60,240 nucleotides of DNA from a virus: the IMG/VR virus record IMGVR_UViG_3300042472_000192, positions 1-60,240 of that record; one strand, given 5' to 3'. The notes under the pieces are model-generated. The model was given only the letters and a program-made list of their open reading frames with translations. It was not told the origin of the DNA and did not search any database. Positions 1-6,567 of the stretch are shown in pieces (the first letter of the stretch is position 1; each line of letters opens with the position of its first letter). The position numbers were made by a program, and so were the translations under genes.

Positions 1-89
1 TCAGTTCTATCTGCCCTAATTGCTGAAGCAAGCAAGGAGTAGAACTGTTCTACACCAGCATGCGGATATGCATTAATTAGTATTTTCAT
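1..89 (-). CDS. Unknown protein, N-terminal fragment
   Basis: Only the first 29 residues are inside the window; the gene runs off the left edge on the minus strand. It starts MKILINAYPHAGVEQFYSLL. The ATG lies inside the end of the upstream gene (17-nt overlap), as in a coupled operon. The hydrophobic beta strand followed by a Gly-containing turn resembles the start of Rossmann-type or sulfotransferase-like proteins, but this is too short to assign. Function unknown. Confidence 0.5.
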   Translation of the reverse strand, partial: MKILINAYPHAGVEQFYSLLASAIRADRT

Positions 90-216
90 TTGTCTTCTTG
101 TGTTTAGGTCTATAGTCATCAAGAATTGCTTTAATAGTTCCGTCTTTTCTTAGACGAACAATCTTTCCATCTTTGATTTGTGTAGGATTAAAGGCTGTTG
201 ATTTTCTTTTTGGCAT
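73..216 (-). CDS. Small basic protein, unknown
   Basis: A 47-residue Lys/Arg-rich protein beginning MPKRKSTAFNPTQIKDGKIV and ending in KHKKTNENTN. No domain is recognised. The start is supported by an extended -10 box (TGGTACAAT) whose hexamer ends 6 nt before the ATG, predicting a leaderless message. It overlaps the partial gene at 1-89 and lies just downstream of the cupin gene at 219-785. The high positive charge could suit nucleic-acid binding, but that is inference. Confidence 0.55.
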   Translation of the reverse strand: MPKRKSTAFNPTQIKDGKIVRLRKDGTIKAILDDYRPKHKKTNENTN

Positions 217-218
217 GA

Positions 219-785
219 TTAAATTGTACCACCTATTGTATCTCTCAGTCTTCTAAATCCAAGAGAGACTCCAGCCCTTGGGCTTAAAGAAACGACATTA
301 TGCTTCCTGTATGCTGGACAATAGACTACCTGGCCAGGGGATAGTTGAAACGAGTATTCAATTTCTTTTTTATCTTTATCCCAAATTTGCCATAAAGCAT
401 TTCCCTGTATACTCCAAAAAAATACACAGTCATCATCCGTGTGTGGAGCGTTGCTTAACGATTCAAGTGTAGTTAAACTTACATAGATGTGGTGTTGACA
501 ACTTGGACCTTCAAATGAGCCAAATTTAGATCTTACAAAAATATTAGATATTTTATTTACTACCTGAGATATTTTTAAAATTCTATCTGCATACTGAATT
601 CTCATACCGTATCCGTTATAATGATCTTTTTTAAGATCAGCCTTAGCGATTATGTCCTCATCTGCCAAAGAAAATATTTCATCCCAAGATACAACTATTG
701 GTATTTTTTCTTCAAATAAAAAGGGGATTCCATTCTTGTAGTTATAGAAATATTTGGGATCAATTAAAAAATCTAATTCTTTCAT
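219..785 (-). CDS. JmjC/cupin-like Fe(II)/2OG oxygenase
   Basis: A 188-residue protein with a cupin-type metal site: PHTDDD (His-x-Asp) followed by a strand containing WSIQGNALWQIWD, then LSPGQVVYCPAYRKHNVVSL, which supplies the second His. This is the arrangement of JmjC/ROXY-type hydroxylases that act on proteins or RNA-associated factors; the substrate here is unknown. I chose the start MKELDFLIDPKYF because a TATACT hexamer ends 6 nt upstream of that ATG; a longer frame to 830 would run through the promoter. It is divergent from the Hsp20 gene. This type is distinct from the prolyl-hydroxylase-like oxygenases elsewhere in the window. Confidence 0.7.
   Translation of the reverse strand: MKELDFLIDPKYFYNYKNGIPFLFEEKIPIVVSWDEIFSLADEDIIAKADLKKDHYNGYGMRIQYADRILKISQVVNKISNIFVRSKFGSFEGPSCQHHIYVSLTTLESLSNAPHTDDDCVFFWSIQGNALWQIWDKDKKEIEYSFQLSPGQVVYCPAYRKHNVVSLSPRAGVSLGFRRLRDTIGGTI
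223..228 (-). promoter_or_regulatory. Extended -10 promoter, leaderless gene at 216
   Basis: On the minus strand the sequence reads TGGTACAAT, six bases, then ATG of the gene ending at 73. The TGn extension and the 6-nt spacing match the other promoters in this window. It overlaps the end of the gene at 219-785. Confidence 0.5.
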
Positions 786-791
786 TTTACA

Positions 792-797
792 AGTATA
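792..797 (-). promoter_or_regulatory. Extended -10 promoter, leaderless
   Basis: Minus-strand TGGTATACT with the hexamer ending 6 nt before the ATG at 785. It sits back to back with a plus-strand promoter at 809-814, forming a divergent promoter region. Confidence 0.6.
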
Positions 798-808
798 CCA
801 TATTCTGG

Positions 809-814
809 TATAAT
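809..814 (+). promoter_or_regulatory. Extended -10 promoter for hsp20-like gene
   Basis: Plus-strand CTGGTATAATTAATAG. A transcript starting about 7 nt downstream would have a leader of about 50 nt before the ATG at 870, containing a strong ribosome binding site (AAAGGGGAATAAT-ATG). Confidence 0.6.
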
Positions 815-869
815 TAATAGACCTGCCCAAATGGGGGGAATTAACTTATTCGCTTGAAAGGGGAATAAT

Positions 870-1274
870 ATGGTAAAAACAGCACTGGATCTTTTTAATG
901 ATCCTTTTTTCAACACCTTCTCAAATCTTCAGAAGGTAACAACAACAACAAACTATCCACCTTACAATCAGGTCAAACTAAATGATAAAGAGTACATTCT
1001 TTCATTTGCTTTGGCGGGATTTTCTAAGGATGATGTCTCAGTATCGCTAGATAATCGCAAACTTACAATCAAGGGCGAGAAGAAGGATGCTGAGTTGCCA
1101 GAGGGTGCGGAGTATCTACACAAGGGAATTGCTGCTCGCAAGTTCACAGATATCTTTACCCTTCCTGAGTTTGTCGAAGTTGTTGGGGCTGAATTTAAGG
1201 ATGGTATCTTAGATATCAAACTTGAAAAGCAAATCCCAGAAGATAAACTACCAAAATCAATAACTATTTTGTAG
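870..1274 (+). CDS. Small heat shock protein (Hsp20/IbpA family)
   Basis: A 134-residue alpha-crystallin-domain chaperone that would bind unfolding proteins and form oligomers in the cytoplasm. The domain covers roughly residues 30-125: the N-terminal strand with YILSFALAGFSKDDVSVSL, the LTIKGEKK strand, the AARKFTDIFTLPEFVEV segment and the late AEFKDGILDIKLEK motif are all typical. The C-terminal SITIL provides an I-x-I/L-like anchor. The ribosome binding site is AAAGGGG, 6-7 nt before the ATG. Small heat shock proteins are known in cyanophages and other phages; here it heads a plus-strand block that leads into the CDGSH gene. Confidence 0.9.
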   Translation: MVKTALDLFNDPFFNTFSNLQKVTTTTNYPPYNQVKLNDKEYILSFALAGFSKDDVSVSLDNRKLTIKGEKKDAELPEGAEYLHKGIAARKFTDIFTLPEFVEVVGAEFKDGILDIKLEKQIPEDKLPKSITIL

Positions 1275-1280
1275 TATAAT
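1275..1280 (+). promoter_or_regulatory. Promoter -10 for CDGSH gene
   Basis: TATAAT begins right after the hsp20 stop codon (TAG at 1272-1274). Unlike most promoters here it lacks a clean TGn extension. It would give a leader of about 130 nt for the gene at 1422. Confidence 0.5.
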
Positions 1281-1421
1281 TGATTTATTCCGTGATCGGT
1301 TGGTCCGCAGGGATTTTCTGCAACGGATGGTCTATAAATAGACAGTCAGCAGGCTCAAGGCCGTGGTTGATAGACCTGAGCAGTCGTCTATAAACTGCTC
1401 ACCTACTAACAATGGAGAGCA
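1281..1421 (+). promoter_or_regulatory. Structured 5' leader, candidate regulatory RNA
   Basis: This 141-nt non-coding stretch separates the promoter from the ribosome binding site of the CDGSH gene and is rich in self-complementarity. GTCTAT at 1330-1335 can pair with ATAGAC at 1338-1343, or, as GGTCTAT from 1329, with ATAGACC at 1370-1376; a second GTCTAT lies at 1386-1391. GAGCAGT (1378-1384) and ACTGCTC (1394-1400) form a 7-bp hairpin just before the GGAGAG ribosome binding site. Competing pairings suggest a riboswitch-like or protein-bound leader, or a processed small RNA. I do not recognise a known riboswitch class. Confidence 0.5.
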
Positions 1422-1640
1422 ATGATTAAAGTTAATAACTACGTACAGGTAATTGGTATTGAAGAATATGATTTACAGCCAGCAAAAGTTTTGAAGATAC
1501 TTGAAGATTCATACGAACTTGAGATGAGAGATAATACAGTTAAGGTTTTACCTGCTACAAATGTTAAAGAAAAGAAGAATTGTGTATGTGGTCAGTCAGC
1601 AAGAGGGCCTTGGTGTGATGGGTCACACTCTAGACATTAA
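1422..1640 (+). CDS. CDGSH iron-sulfur domain protein
   Basis: A 72-residue protein with a C-terminal CDGSH finger: C54-x-C56 and C65-D-G-S-H69 in the stretch CVCGQSARGPWCDGSHSRH. This is the exact C-x-C-x2-S-x3-P-x-C-D-G-S-x-H ligand pattern that binds a labile [2Fe-2S] cluster through three Cys and one His in the mitoNEET family. The N-terminal about 45 residues form a small beta-rich region (VQVIGIEEYDLQPAKVLKI) resembling a KOW/SH3-like barrel. The role may be redox sensing or cluster transfer. The ribosome binding site is GGAGAG. Its stop overlaps the stop of the convergent methyltransferase gene by 4 nt. Confidence 0.88.
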   Translation: MIKVNNYVQVIGIEEYDLQPAKVLKILEDSYELEMRDNTVKVLPATNVKEKKNCVCGQSARGPWCDGSHSRH

Positions 1641-2374
1641 TCTTCAGAATCAAAAAATCTAGATATATAAATATTTTGTAGGCTTTCTGTTCCAAATGCA
1701 AAGAATTTAACCTTCCAGTCTTTATTAACTTGCAGGAATGTTGTTACTGCTTGCATAACTTCATATGGATGAATTGGATCGTCTGGAGCAGTTGAAAAAT
1801 CATCAATCCCAATAACCCCATCAGGTTTTAATATTTGAGAAGCATATAGCAACTCATTATATACATTATGAAAAGAATGGTCAGAATCTAAATAGATAAA
1901 ATCAAATTTATCGACAGCATCTGACGGTATGTATTCTGGAAGAAGTGTTTCAGATTTTCCTTTTCTAATTTCAACTTCTGGATTATTTTTAAATCTTTCA
2001 CAAACAAAAGAGTAGTTGTTATTGGCATCATATCTGTTTTCTGAATTTGGCATCATATCTGGATTATCAAAAGTATCTATCAAAACTAACTTATTAAGTT
2101 TAAGGCCATCTACAAGGCACTGAGCATAGTCTCCAGCAGCAGTACCAACCTCCATAACACGTAATTCTTTATCCATACCAGCAAGAACATTGATTATTGA
2201 AGAGCGATTTGTAAGGATTTTTGCCCCTGACACTTGCTCTTCACTAATTTCAAGTATGTTATATGGGGATACTGCAGGCATGCCTATCTTATCGCATTGA
2301 CACAGGTATTCCTTTACTTCTTCTGGTGGTACTAGCCGCCATACATCCCCGACTTTTTTAGCATTATGCTTCAT
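1637..2374 (-). CDS. Class I SAM-dependent methyltransferase (Methyltransf_24-like)
   Basis: A 245-residue protein with a Rossmann methyltransferase core: motif I is VMEVGTAAGDYAQCLVDGL, motif II ends in LVLIDTFDNP, and FDFIYLDSDHSFHNVYNELL is the motif IV-like strand with acidic and His residues typical of Methyltransf_24/CmcI-type O-methyltransferases. LKPDGVIGIDDF follows. I start at MKHNAKKVGDVW because a TGGTATTAT box ends 7 nt upstream. It is related to the protein at 3075-3782 (matching N-terminal GAK(I/L) region and C-terminal FLQ-NK-W motif). It is transcribed divergently from the oxygenase at 2408. Substrate unknown; a sugar or a hydroxylated product of the neighbouring oxygenases is plausible. 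Confidence 0.75.
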   Translation of the reverse strand: MKHNAKKVGDVWRLVPPEEVKEYLCQCDKIGMPAVSPYNILEISEEQVSGAKILTNRSSIINVLAGMDKELRVMEVGTAAGDYAQCLVDGLKLNKLVLIDTFDNPDMMPNSENRYDANNNYSFVCERFKNNPEVEIRKGKSETLLPEYIPSDAVDKFDFIYLDSDHSFHNVYNELLYASQILKPDGVIGIDDFSTAPDDPIHPYEVMQAVTTFLQVNKDWKVKFFAFGTESLQNIYISRFFDSED

Positions 2375-2381
2375 ACCATCT

Positions 2382-2387
2382 ATAATA
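2382..2387 (-). promoter_or_regulatory. Extended -10 promoter, leaderless methyltransferase
   Basis: Minus-strand TGGTATTAT with the hexamer ending 7 nt before the ATG at 2374. It lies 8 nt from the opposing plus-strand hexamer. Confidence 0.55.
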
Positions 2388-2395
2388 CCATATGC

Positions 2396-2401
2396 TATAA
2401 T
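2396..2401 (+). promoter_or_regulatory. Extended -10 promoter, leaderless oxygenase
   Basis: Plus-strand TGCTATAAT with exactly 6 nt between the hexamer and the ATG at 2408. No ribosome binding site precedes that ATG, as expected for a leaderless message. Confidence 0.6.
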
Positions 2402-2407
2402 TATTGT

Positions 2408-3082
2408 ATGCATGAACTAACTCCAGAATGGTATAGACCTAGACCAGAACTTAAGAAGATTGACAATATTACTGCCATCATAGGTATTGACACTAACAAT
2501 ATAAAGGTTGTAGAAAATTGGATTTCTGATGAAGACTGTGAAAGGGCTATGAAAATTATATCCAAGACACCAGTTAACCATGCAGCCACACACTCATATC
2601 CTATACATAACACAGAAGGCTATGAGGGAGAGACACAAGAAGAAAGATTATTTGCAGAAGAGTTTGGCAAGAAGATGGTTGCTCTTGGAGAAGAGTTATA
2701 CGGACTTCCACTTATAAGAGATCAAAAATTCTTATATGTTGTTCACCCAACTGGAACATATATTGACCCACATACAGATATTTTAGATATTACCGCTCCA
2801 GATTATGAAGGAGATACATACGAGTCACAGCGTGAAAGGTTCCCATATCTCTGGAGTGGTCACCTATCTATCCTTGCTTATCTCAATGATGATTACGAAG
2901 GTGGAGAGTTATACTTCCCAGAGCATGATTTTGGAGTTAGACCTAAGAAGGGTATGATAATCTTTTTCCCAGGAAACTTACACTACGTTCACGGCGTTGC
3001 GCCAGTAACAAGTGGCACAAGATATACACTTTCTCAATGGTCAAAGTTTAAAGACTTTATAGCAAAGCCAGAAAATGCCTAG
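2408..3082 (+). CDS. Fe(II)/2OG oxygenase, prolyl-4-hydroxylase-like
   Basis: A 224-residue double-stranded beta-helix oxygenase. Metal ligands are H122-x-D124 (DPHTD) and H195 (YVHGV); R205 ten residues later (SGTRYTL) is the expected 2-oxoglutarate contact. Between them lies the block YLNDDYEGGELYFPEHDFGV, shared with the proteins at 4833 and 13740, typical of the P4H family that hydroxylates proline or other residues in proteins. The start MHELTPEW is set by the TATAAT 6 nt upstream. The stop overlaps the following methyltransferase start by 8 nt, so the two are probably coexpressed. Target unknown. Confidence 0.85.
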   Translation: MHELTPEWYRPRPELKKIDNITAIIGIDTNNIKVVENWISDEDCERAMKIISKTPVNHAATHSYPIHNTEGYEGETQEERLFAEEFGKKMVALGEELYGLPLIRDQKFLYVVHPTGTYIDPHTDILDITAPDYEGDTYESQRERFPYLWSGHLSILAYLNDDYEGGELYFPEHDFGVRPKKGMIIFFPGNLHYVHGVAPVTSGTRYTLSQWSKFKDFIAKPENA

Positions 3083-3782
3083 AAAACCAATACACCCTTT
3101 AGGTCAAGATGAATTTAAAGTTTTTGCTGATGACGAAATAGAAGATTCTGAAAAGATAAGTCAAGAACAGTTAAATGGTGCAAAACTTTTCTCTTCCAGG
3201 GAAGAGTATGCGAAGAGTTTTAAAAAGGGGATTAGATATCTAGAAGTTGGAGTTGCCTGGGGATATTCTGCACAAATGTTTATTGATTCAACAGAAGCCA
3301 TATCGGCAGACCTAGTGGACTGGTTTGATCAAGACCTTAGATGCTGGTCATGGAGAAAGTTTGGCTCATGTCAATGTTCTGGAATGAAGCATGAACTGCT
3401 CTATACCCCAATTACCCACGAACCATACGTTGTTGAAAAATTTAAAGATTACAAAAATGTAAAAACGTATAAGGGTGACGCAAAAAGAATTCTTCCAGAA
3501 TTAATAGGTGCAGGTAAAGAATATGATTTTGTGTATATAGATATATCAAACTATAGACATACTACAAGAGATGCACTCAGAAATGCATCAAAGATGATAC
3601 CAGTTGGTGGCGTAATAGGTCTTAATGACTATCTTATCTATGATGGGATAATTGAAGAAGAGCCCTATGGAACATTTCAAACTGTAAATGAATTTTTGCA
3701 GTATAATAAAAACTGGGTTGTTGATGCCATTGCACTACATAACCTTGGGTTTTATGACATATACATAAGGAGAGTATCTTGA
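3075..3782 (+). CDS. Class I SAM-dependent methyltransferase
   Basis: A 235-residue methyltransferase: IRYLEVGVAWGYSAQMFI is motif I with the glycine-rich turn, VDWFDQ the acidic end of beta 2, and YDFVYIDISNYRHTTRDAL the motif IV strand, followed by IPVGGVIGLNDY. A Cys-containing insert (RKFGSCQCSGMKHE) lies after beta 2. It is a paralogue of the protein at 1637-2374. Its ATG lies within the end of the oxygenase gene and its own stop overlaps the TTG start of the next gene. The operon order oxygenase, methyltransferase, SGNH-like protein suggests hydroxylation followed by methylation on one substrate, but this is inference. Confidence 0.75.
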   Translation: MPRKPIHPLGQDEFKVFADDEIEDSEKISQEQLNGAKLFSSREEYAKSFKKGIRYLEVGVAWGYSAQMFIDSTEAISADLVDWFDQDLRCWSWRKFGSCQCSGMKHELLYTPITHEPYVVEKFKDYKNVKTYKGDAKRILPELIGAGKEYDFVYIDISNYRHTTRDALRNASKMIPVGGVIGLNDYLIYDGIIEEEPYGTFQTVNEFLQYNKNWVVDAIALHNLGFYDIYIRRVS

Positions 3783-4708
3783 ACAACAACGAAAAGTATA
3801 AAGAATTTTATTTTAACCCAGACAGACTTAGGGATAGTACTTCTGTTTGGGATATATTCTGGGATGAATTTGATATCACTTGGGCGCAAAGCCAAGAGCA
3901 CTCTAAGTCAAAACATTTTACGGTAAACCCTGCAGAGTCTCAACAAGCATTTGGTACAATTGATGATGGCGAAGTAACATACGATTATAATAACGATTGG
4001 TTTAGATCTGATGAGTTTACTGTTGACCACCCAGAAAAGTATCACATAGTATTTTCTGGATGCTCCGAAACAGAGGGCGTTGGGTCACCACTAGACACTG
4101 TCTGGGCAAAGATGCTTCATTCAGAACTTAAAGAAAAATACGACATTGGTGGATATTACAACCTTGCTAAATCTGGTAATGGATGGCACAAGGTTGTATC
4201 TTCCTTATTAGTATATATAAAAAAATATGGCAAGCCAACACATTTATTTGTTCTGCTTCCAAATGTTGCAAGAAATTTTGTGTGGGAAAGTGAAAGAGAA
4301 ACCTGGACGTATCAGCAAAAACTTAATTTTTCTTCAGATAAAAAGCATTTGCCTGATACAATGCTTAATCAGGTTACAACTCTAGATGAATACAGAAATG
4401 CTTTTATACAGTTTAGCCTTGCATGGAAGTTATTTGAAGCATTTTGCAATGCAAGCAACATAAAACTTATATTCTCAACTTGGAACTATGAAGAAAAACA
4501 AAACTTAATTTTTAGTAATCATCACCCAAGTTACTTCCCATTAGATCGTCCAGATTTTGATGAGTACGCAAAAATAAAAAGACCTTCTGGAAAATTTAAA
4601 GACAAAGACTTAAGAAGAAGAGATAATCATTCTGGAATTTTATACCACGAGTGGTGGAAAGACTCTTTCATGGATCAGATAAGGGAAAGGGGCCTATTTA
4701 ATGATTAA
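3779..4708 (+). CDS. SGNH-hydrolase-like protein
   Basis: A 309-residue protein with features of the SGNH/GDSL fold: HIVFSGCSETEGVG as block I (Ser in the GCSE turn as possible nucleophile), NLAKSGNGWHKVV as block II, a strand LFVLLPNVAR as block III, and RRDNHSGILYHEWW as the C-terminal Asp/His block. Relatives act as esterases or acetyl hydrolases and acetyltransferases on sugars. The start is TTG with ribosome binding site AAGGAG 6 nt upstream; its start overlaps the methyltransferase stop (TTGA). The N-terminal about 90 residues are Asp/Trp rich and have no assignment. The hydrolase call is moderate because spacing in the last block is unusual. Confidence 0.55.
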   Translation: MNNNEKYKEFYFNPDRLRDSTSVWDIFWDEFDITWAQSQEHSKSKHFTVNPAESQQAFGTIDDGEVTYDYNNDWFRSDEFTVDHPEKYHIVFSGCSETEGVGSPLDTVWAKMLHSELKEKYDIGGYYNLAKSGNGWHKVVSSLLVYIKKYGKPTHLFVLLPNVARNFVWESERETWTYQQKLNFSSDKKHLPDTMLNQVTTLDEYRNAFIQFSLAWKLFEAFCNASNIKLIFSTWNYEEKQNLIFSNHHPSYFPLDRPDFDEYAKIKRPSGKFKDKDLRRRDNHSGILYHEWWKDSFMDQIRERGLFND

Positions 4709-4784
4709 AAAAATATTATTTTGGTATCGCTTTAGAAAGATCAATAAGAAATTAAAGAAAAATCCACAAAAATTCATATACTAG
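4701..4784 (+). CDS. Small very basic peptide (27 aa)
   Basis: A 27-residue frame, MIKKILFWYRFRKINKKLKK then NPQKFIY, whose ATG lies 8 nt inside the end of the SGNH-like gene with a purine-rich AAGGGAAAGGGG stretch upstream. Strongly cationic with aromatic residues; it could be a membrane-active or nucleic-acid-binding peptide. It may be a chance frame, but the ribosome binding site and overlap favour translation. Confidence 0.4.
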   Translation: MIKKILFWYRFRKINKKLKKNPQKFIY

Positions 4785-4792
4785 ATATATGA

Positions 4793-4798
4793 TATAAT
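4793..4798 (+). promoter_or_regulatory. Extended -10 promoter for gene at 4833
   Basis: TGATATAATTG on the plus strand, then a short leader with AAGGGGGAATAAA-ATG. Gives the last plus-strand gene its own transcript. Confidence 0.6.
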
Positions 4799-4832
4799 TG
4801 TTTTATAGTTTGGCCTTATAAGGGGGAATAAA

Positions 4833-5489
4833 ATGGATAAAGATAAGTTAGCAAATAAACTTGCTGGGAAGTCTGTAAGCAGACGTGGCAAGGAGTTAAG
4901 TTTTACAGAACTTGCCCCAGGAATTCATGTGTATAGTGATATTTGGCCTGAGTCAATGGAGTTTATGAAAAAATTAGAAGACACTCACCAGTTTGATCGT
5001 GAAGATTATTATGATGAAGAAATTGGAAAGAAAGCAAGTACTTGCTGGGTATACCACAATGAAGAGATGGCTGATGCTTTTGAAGAAGTAGTAGACTCAT
5101 ATCTATTTATGTGGGATCTTGGACCATTAACAAGAGAAGCATTTAGAATTACTAAGTTTGAAGATAACGAGTTCTTCTCAGTCCACCCTGATGATTCATA
5201 TGGGACACCAAGAACTGCATCTTTTGTTTACTATCCTAACGATGATTACGAAGGCGGGGAATTAGAGTTTGTCCACTTTGGAATTACGTACAAGCCAAAG
5301 GCTGGAGACCTACTTTGTTTCCCATCTGGATATACTTACCAGCACAAGATACACAAAAAGACTGGTGGAAATACAAGATATACTGTTGTATTCTTTGCTT
5401 GCGAAATCTCACAAAAAGAACGAGATGCAAGAATGGAAACACTTGACTTTCCTTACCAACCTAAACTAGAATACATATTAAGAAAATAA
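4833..5489 (+). CDS. Fe(II)/2OG oxygenase, prolyl-4-hydroxylase-like
   Basis: A 218-residue oxygenase with H118-x-D120 (SVHPDD), the shared block YYPNDDYEGGELEFVHFGI, then KPKAGDLLCFPSGYTYQH with the distal His (171 or 174) and R182 (GNTRYTVV) as 2-oxoglutarate contact. It has its own extended -10 promoter and a strong AAGGGGG ribosome binding site, unlike its leaderless relative at 2408, so it may be expressed at a higher level or at a different time. It ends just before the bidirectional terminator. Substrate unknown. Confidence 0.85.
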   Translation: MDKDKLANKLAGKSVSRRGKELSFTELAPGIHVYSDIWPESMEFMKKLEDTHQFDREDYYDEEIGKKASTCWVYHNEEMADAFEEVVDSYLFMWDLGPLTREAFRITKFEDNEFFSVHPDDSYGTPRTASFVYYPNDDYEGGELEFVHFGITYKPKAGDLLCFPSGYTYQHKIHKKTGGNTRYTVVFFACEISQKERDARMETLDFPYQPKLEYILRK

Positions 5490-5504
5490 AAACAAAATAA
5501 AAAA

Positions 5505-5533
5505 GGGGGCCTTGATTGGCCCCCTTTCTTTTT
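5505..5533. terminator. Bidirectional rho-independent terminator
   Basis: GGGGGCC, loop TTGATT, GGCCCCC, followed by TTTCTTTTT on the plus strand; the upstream A-rich stretch gives the T-tract on the minus strand. It lies between the convergent ends of the plus-strand block (5489) and the long minus-strand operon (5540). Confidence 0.9.
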
Positions 5534-5539
5534 GCTAAT

Positions 5540-5806
5540 TTACTTCTTTGCTACAGGCTTCTTCTTTGCAGGAGCCTTCTTTACTGTTGCCTTCTTAACT
5601 GCAGAATCAACTTCTGCTGCATCTGGAAGACGTCCAAACGCTGTGTCGTTAGGATTGATTGCACGGATTGCTACGGGCGCTAATGCAGCCAATAGAGAGT
5701 ATGCAAGTGTCTTAGGATCTGTTACACCAGACATATATAGTGCAAGTGCTGCACCAAGTACTGATCTTCCGTATGACGCTAGTAGTGCTTTGATTTGTTC
5801 ATTCAT
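5540..5806 (-). CDS. Membrane protein with Lys/Ala tail, holin candidate
   Basis: An 88-residue protein with two likely transmembrane segments (RSVLGAALALYMSGV and LAYSLLAALAPVAIRAI) and a strongly basic tail of repeated KKA/KKP (VKKATVKKAPAKKKPVAKK). Two closely spaced helices plus a charged C-terminus is the class II holin layout, and the endolysin gene is in the same direction upstream. The motif INPNDTAFGRLPD is a type of sequence I associate with actinophage membrane proteins. The ribosome binding site is AGGAGG. Last gene before the terminator. Holin function is inference. Confidence 0.55.
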   Translation of the reverse strand: MNEQIKALLASYGRSVLGAALALYMSGVTDPKTLAYSLLAALAPVAIRAINPNDTAFGRLPDAAEVDSAVKKATVKKAPAKKKPVAKK

Positions 5807-5816
5807 ATTATTCCTC

Positions 5817-5975
5817 CTAGGATATAATTTGTGTTAGTGTAGTAAAACCAATCCAGAGGCCAATAATTCCTGCGACTCCCGCAAAAACTGGTGGTGCTGG
5901 TACTGGTAATTTGAATGCAGCAAACACGATTCCGCATCCAAAACCTGTTAGTATTGATAGAAAAACTTCCTTCAT
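5817..5975 (-). CDS. XapX-domain-like small membrane protein
   Basis: A 52-residue protein with two hydrophobic segments around the motif FAAFKLPVPAPPVFAGVAGI, closely matching the XapX family (LxxPxPAPPxxAGxxGIxG). The biochemical role of XapX proteins is unknown. The start MKEVFLSIL follows AAAAGGG; the ATG overlaps the stop of the upstream small gene (ATGA). A longer frame to 6017 is less likely. Placed between holin-like and other membrane genes, it might act in lysis or membrane alteration. Confidence 0.65.
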   Translation of the reverse strand: MKEVFLSILTGFGCGIVFAAFKLPVPAPPVFAGVAGIIGLWIGFTTLTQIIS

Positions 5976-6136
5976 CGATAACCCTTTTCTGATAACTCTA
6001 GATAATGTTCTGAACACACATCGACTATTGTTGTCTCTGTGCCGTATACTTTTTCTGCTTCAAGTACACAATCTACGACCTGGCAAGAATAGAATGCATC
6101 ATATGCCATATCGTAGTGTGACTTAAATTTTATCAT
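5972..6136 (-). CDS. Small Cys/His protein, possible zinc binder
   Basis: A 54-residue protein starting MIKFKSHYDMAYDAFYSCQV. It has C18-x4-C23 and C42-x2-H45 (VCSEHYLEL), a spacing resembling the zinc site of the protein at 11016-11231 but with a weaker first knuckle. Start and stop both overlap neighbours (ATGA at each end), strong evidence that it is translated in the operon. Function unknown. Confidence 0.6.
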   Translation of the reverse strand: MIKFKSHYDMAYDAFYSCQVVDCVLEAEKVYGTETTIVDVCSEHYLELSEKGYR

Positions 6137-6567
6137 TCCTCAATTTTACCATAGTCATCTGGTATGAACTTGATTAGTTCCTTATACGCAAGGCTTATAT
6201 CCCTCATAGCGGGATGAAGAGGTGTCTCCATGACGCTACTATATTCATCAAAATACTCTATGTGGCCACCGACTCTTTGTTTGAAGTTCCATATCCCAGC
6301 CTGTACATTTTCAATATAGGCGTATGCCCAGTTTCTAGAGTCTGCAACAAACTTTAAAAATCCATCATCTTCTTTTGGTTCTGTATCTTTTTTTTCTTTT
6401 AATTCTTTAACTTCATTTTCAATTCTAATAGTATAGTCAAGAACCTCTTGTTTAATTTTAGTTTCAAGTTTCTTAAGACTATGTCTCATTCTAATATTAT
6501 CTATAACAACACCAAAAAACAATATTACAAAAATAAAGAAACCTATAAAGTTTAGTATGTTTGACAT
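6133..6567 (-). CDS. Membrane-anchored coiled-coil protein, unknown
   Basis: A 144-residue protein with one N-terminal transmembrane helix (LNFIGFFIFVILFFGVVI), then a charged helical region (about residues 28-70, rich in Glu/Lys heptads) and a folded C-terminal part. The layout, N-terminal anchor plus coiled coil, resembles phage spanin-like or scaffolding-like membrane proteins, but no family is recognised. Coupled to neighbours by short overlaps; GGTGGA precedes the start. Confidence 0.6.
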   Translation of the reverse strand: MSNILNFIGFFIFVILFFGVVIDNIRMRHSLKKLETKIKQEVLDYTIRIENEVKELKEKKDTEPKEDDGFLKFVADSRNWAYAYIENVQAGIWNFKQRVGGHIEYFDEYSSVMETPLHPAMRDISLAYKELIKFIPDDYGKIEE

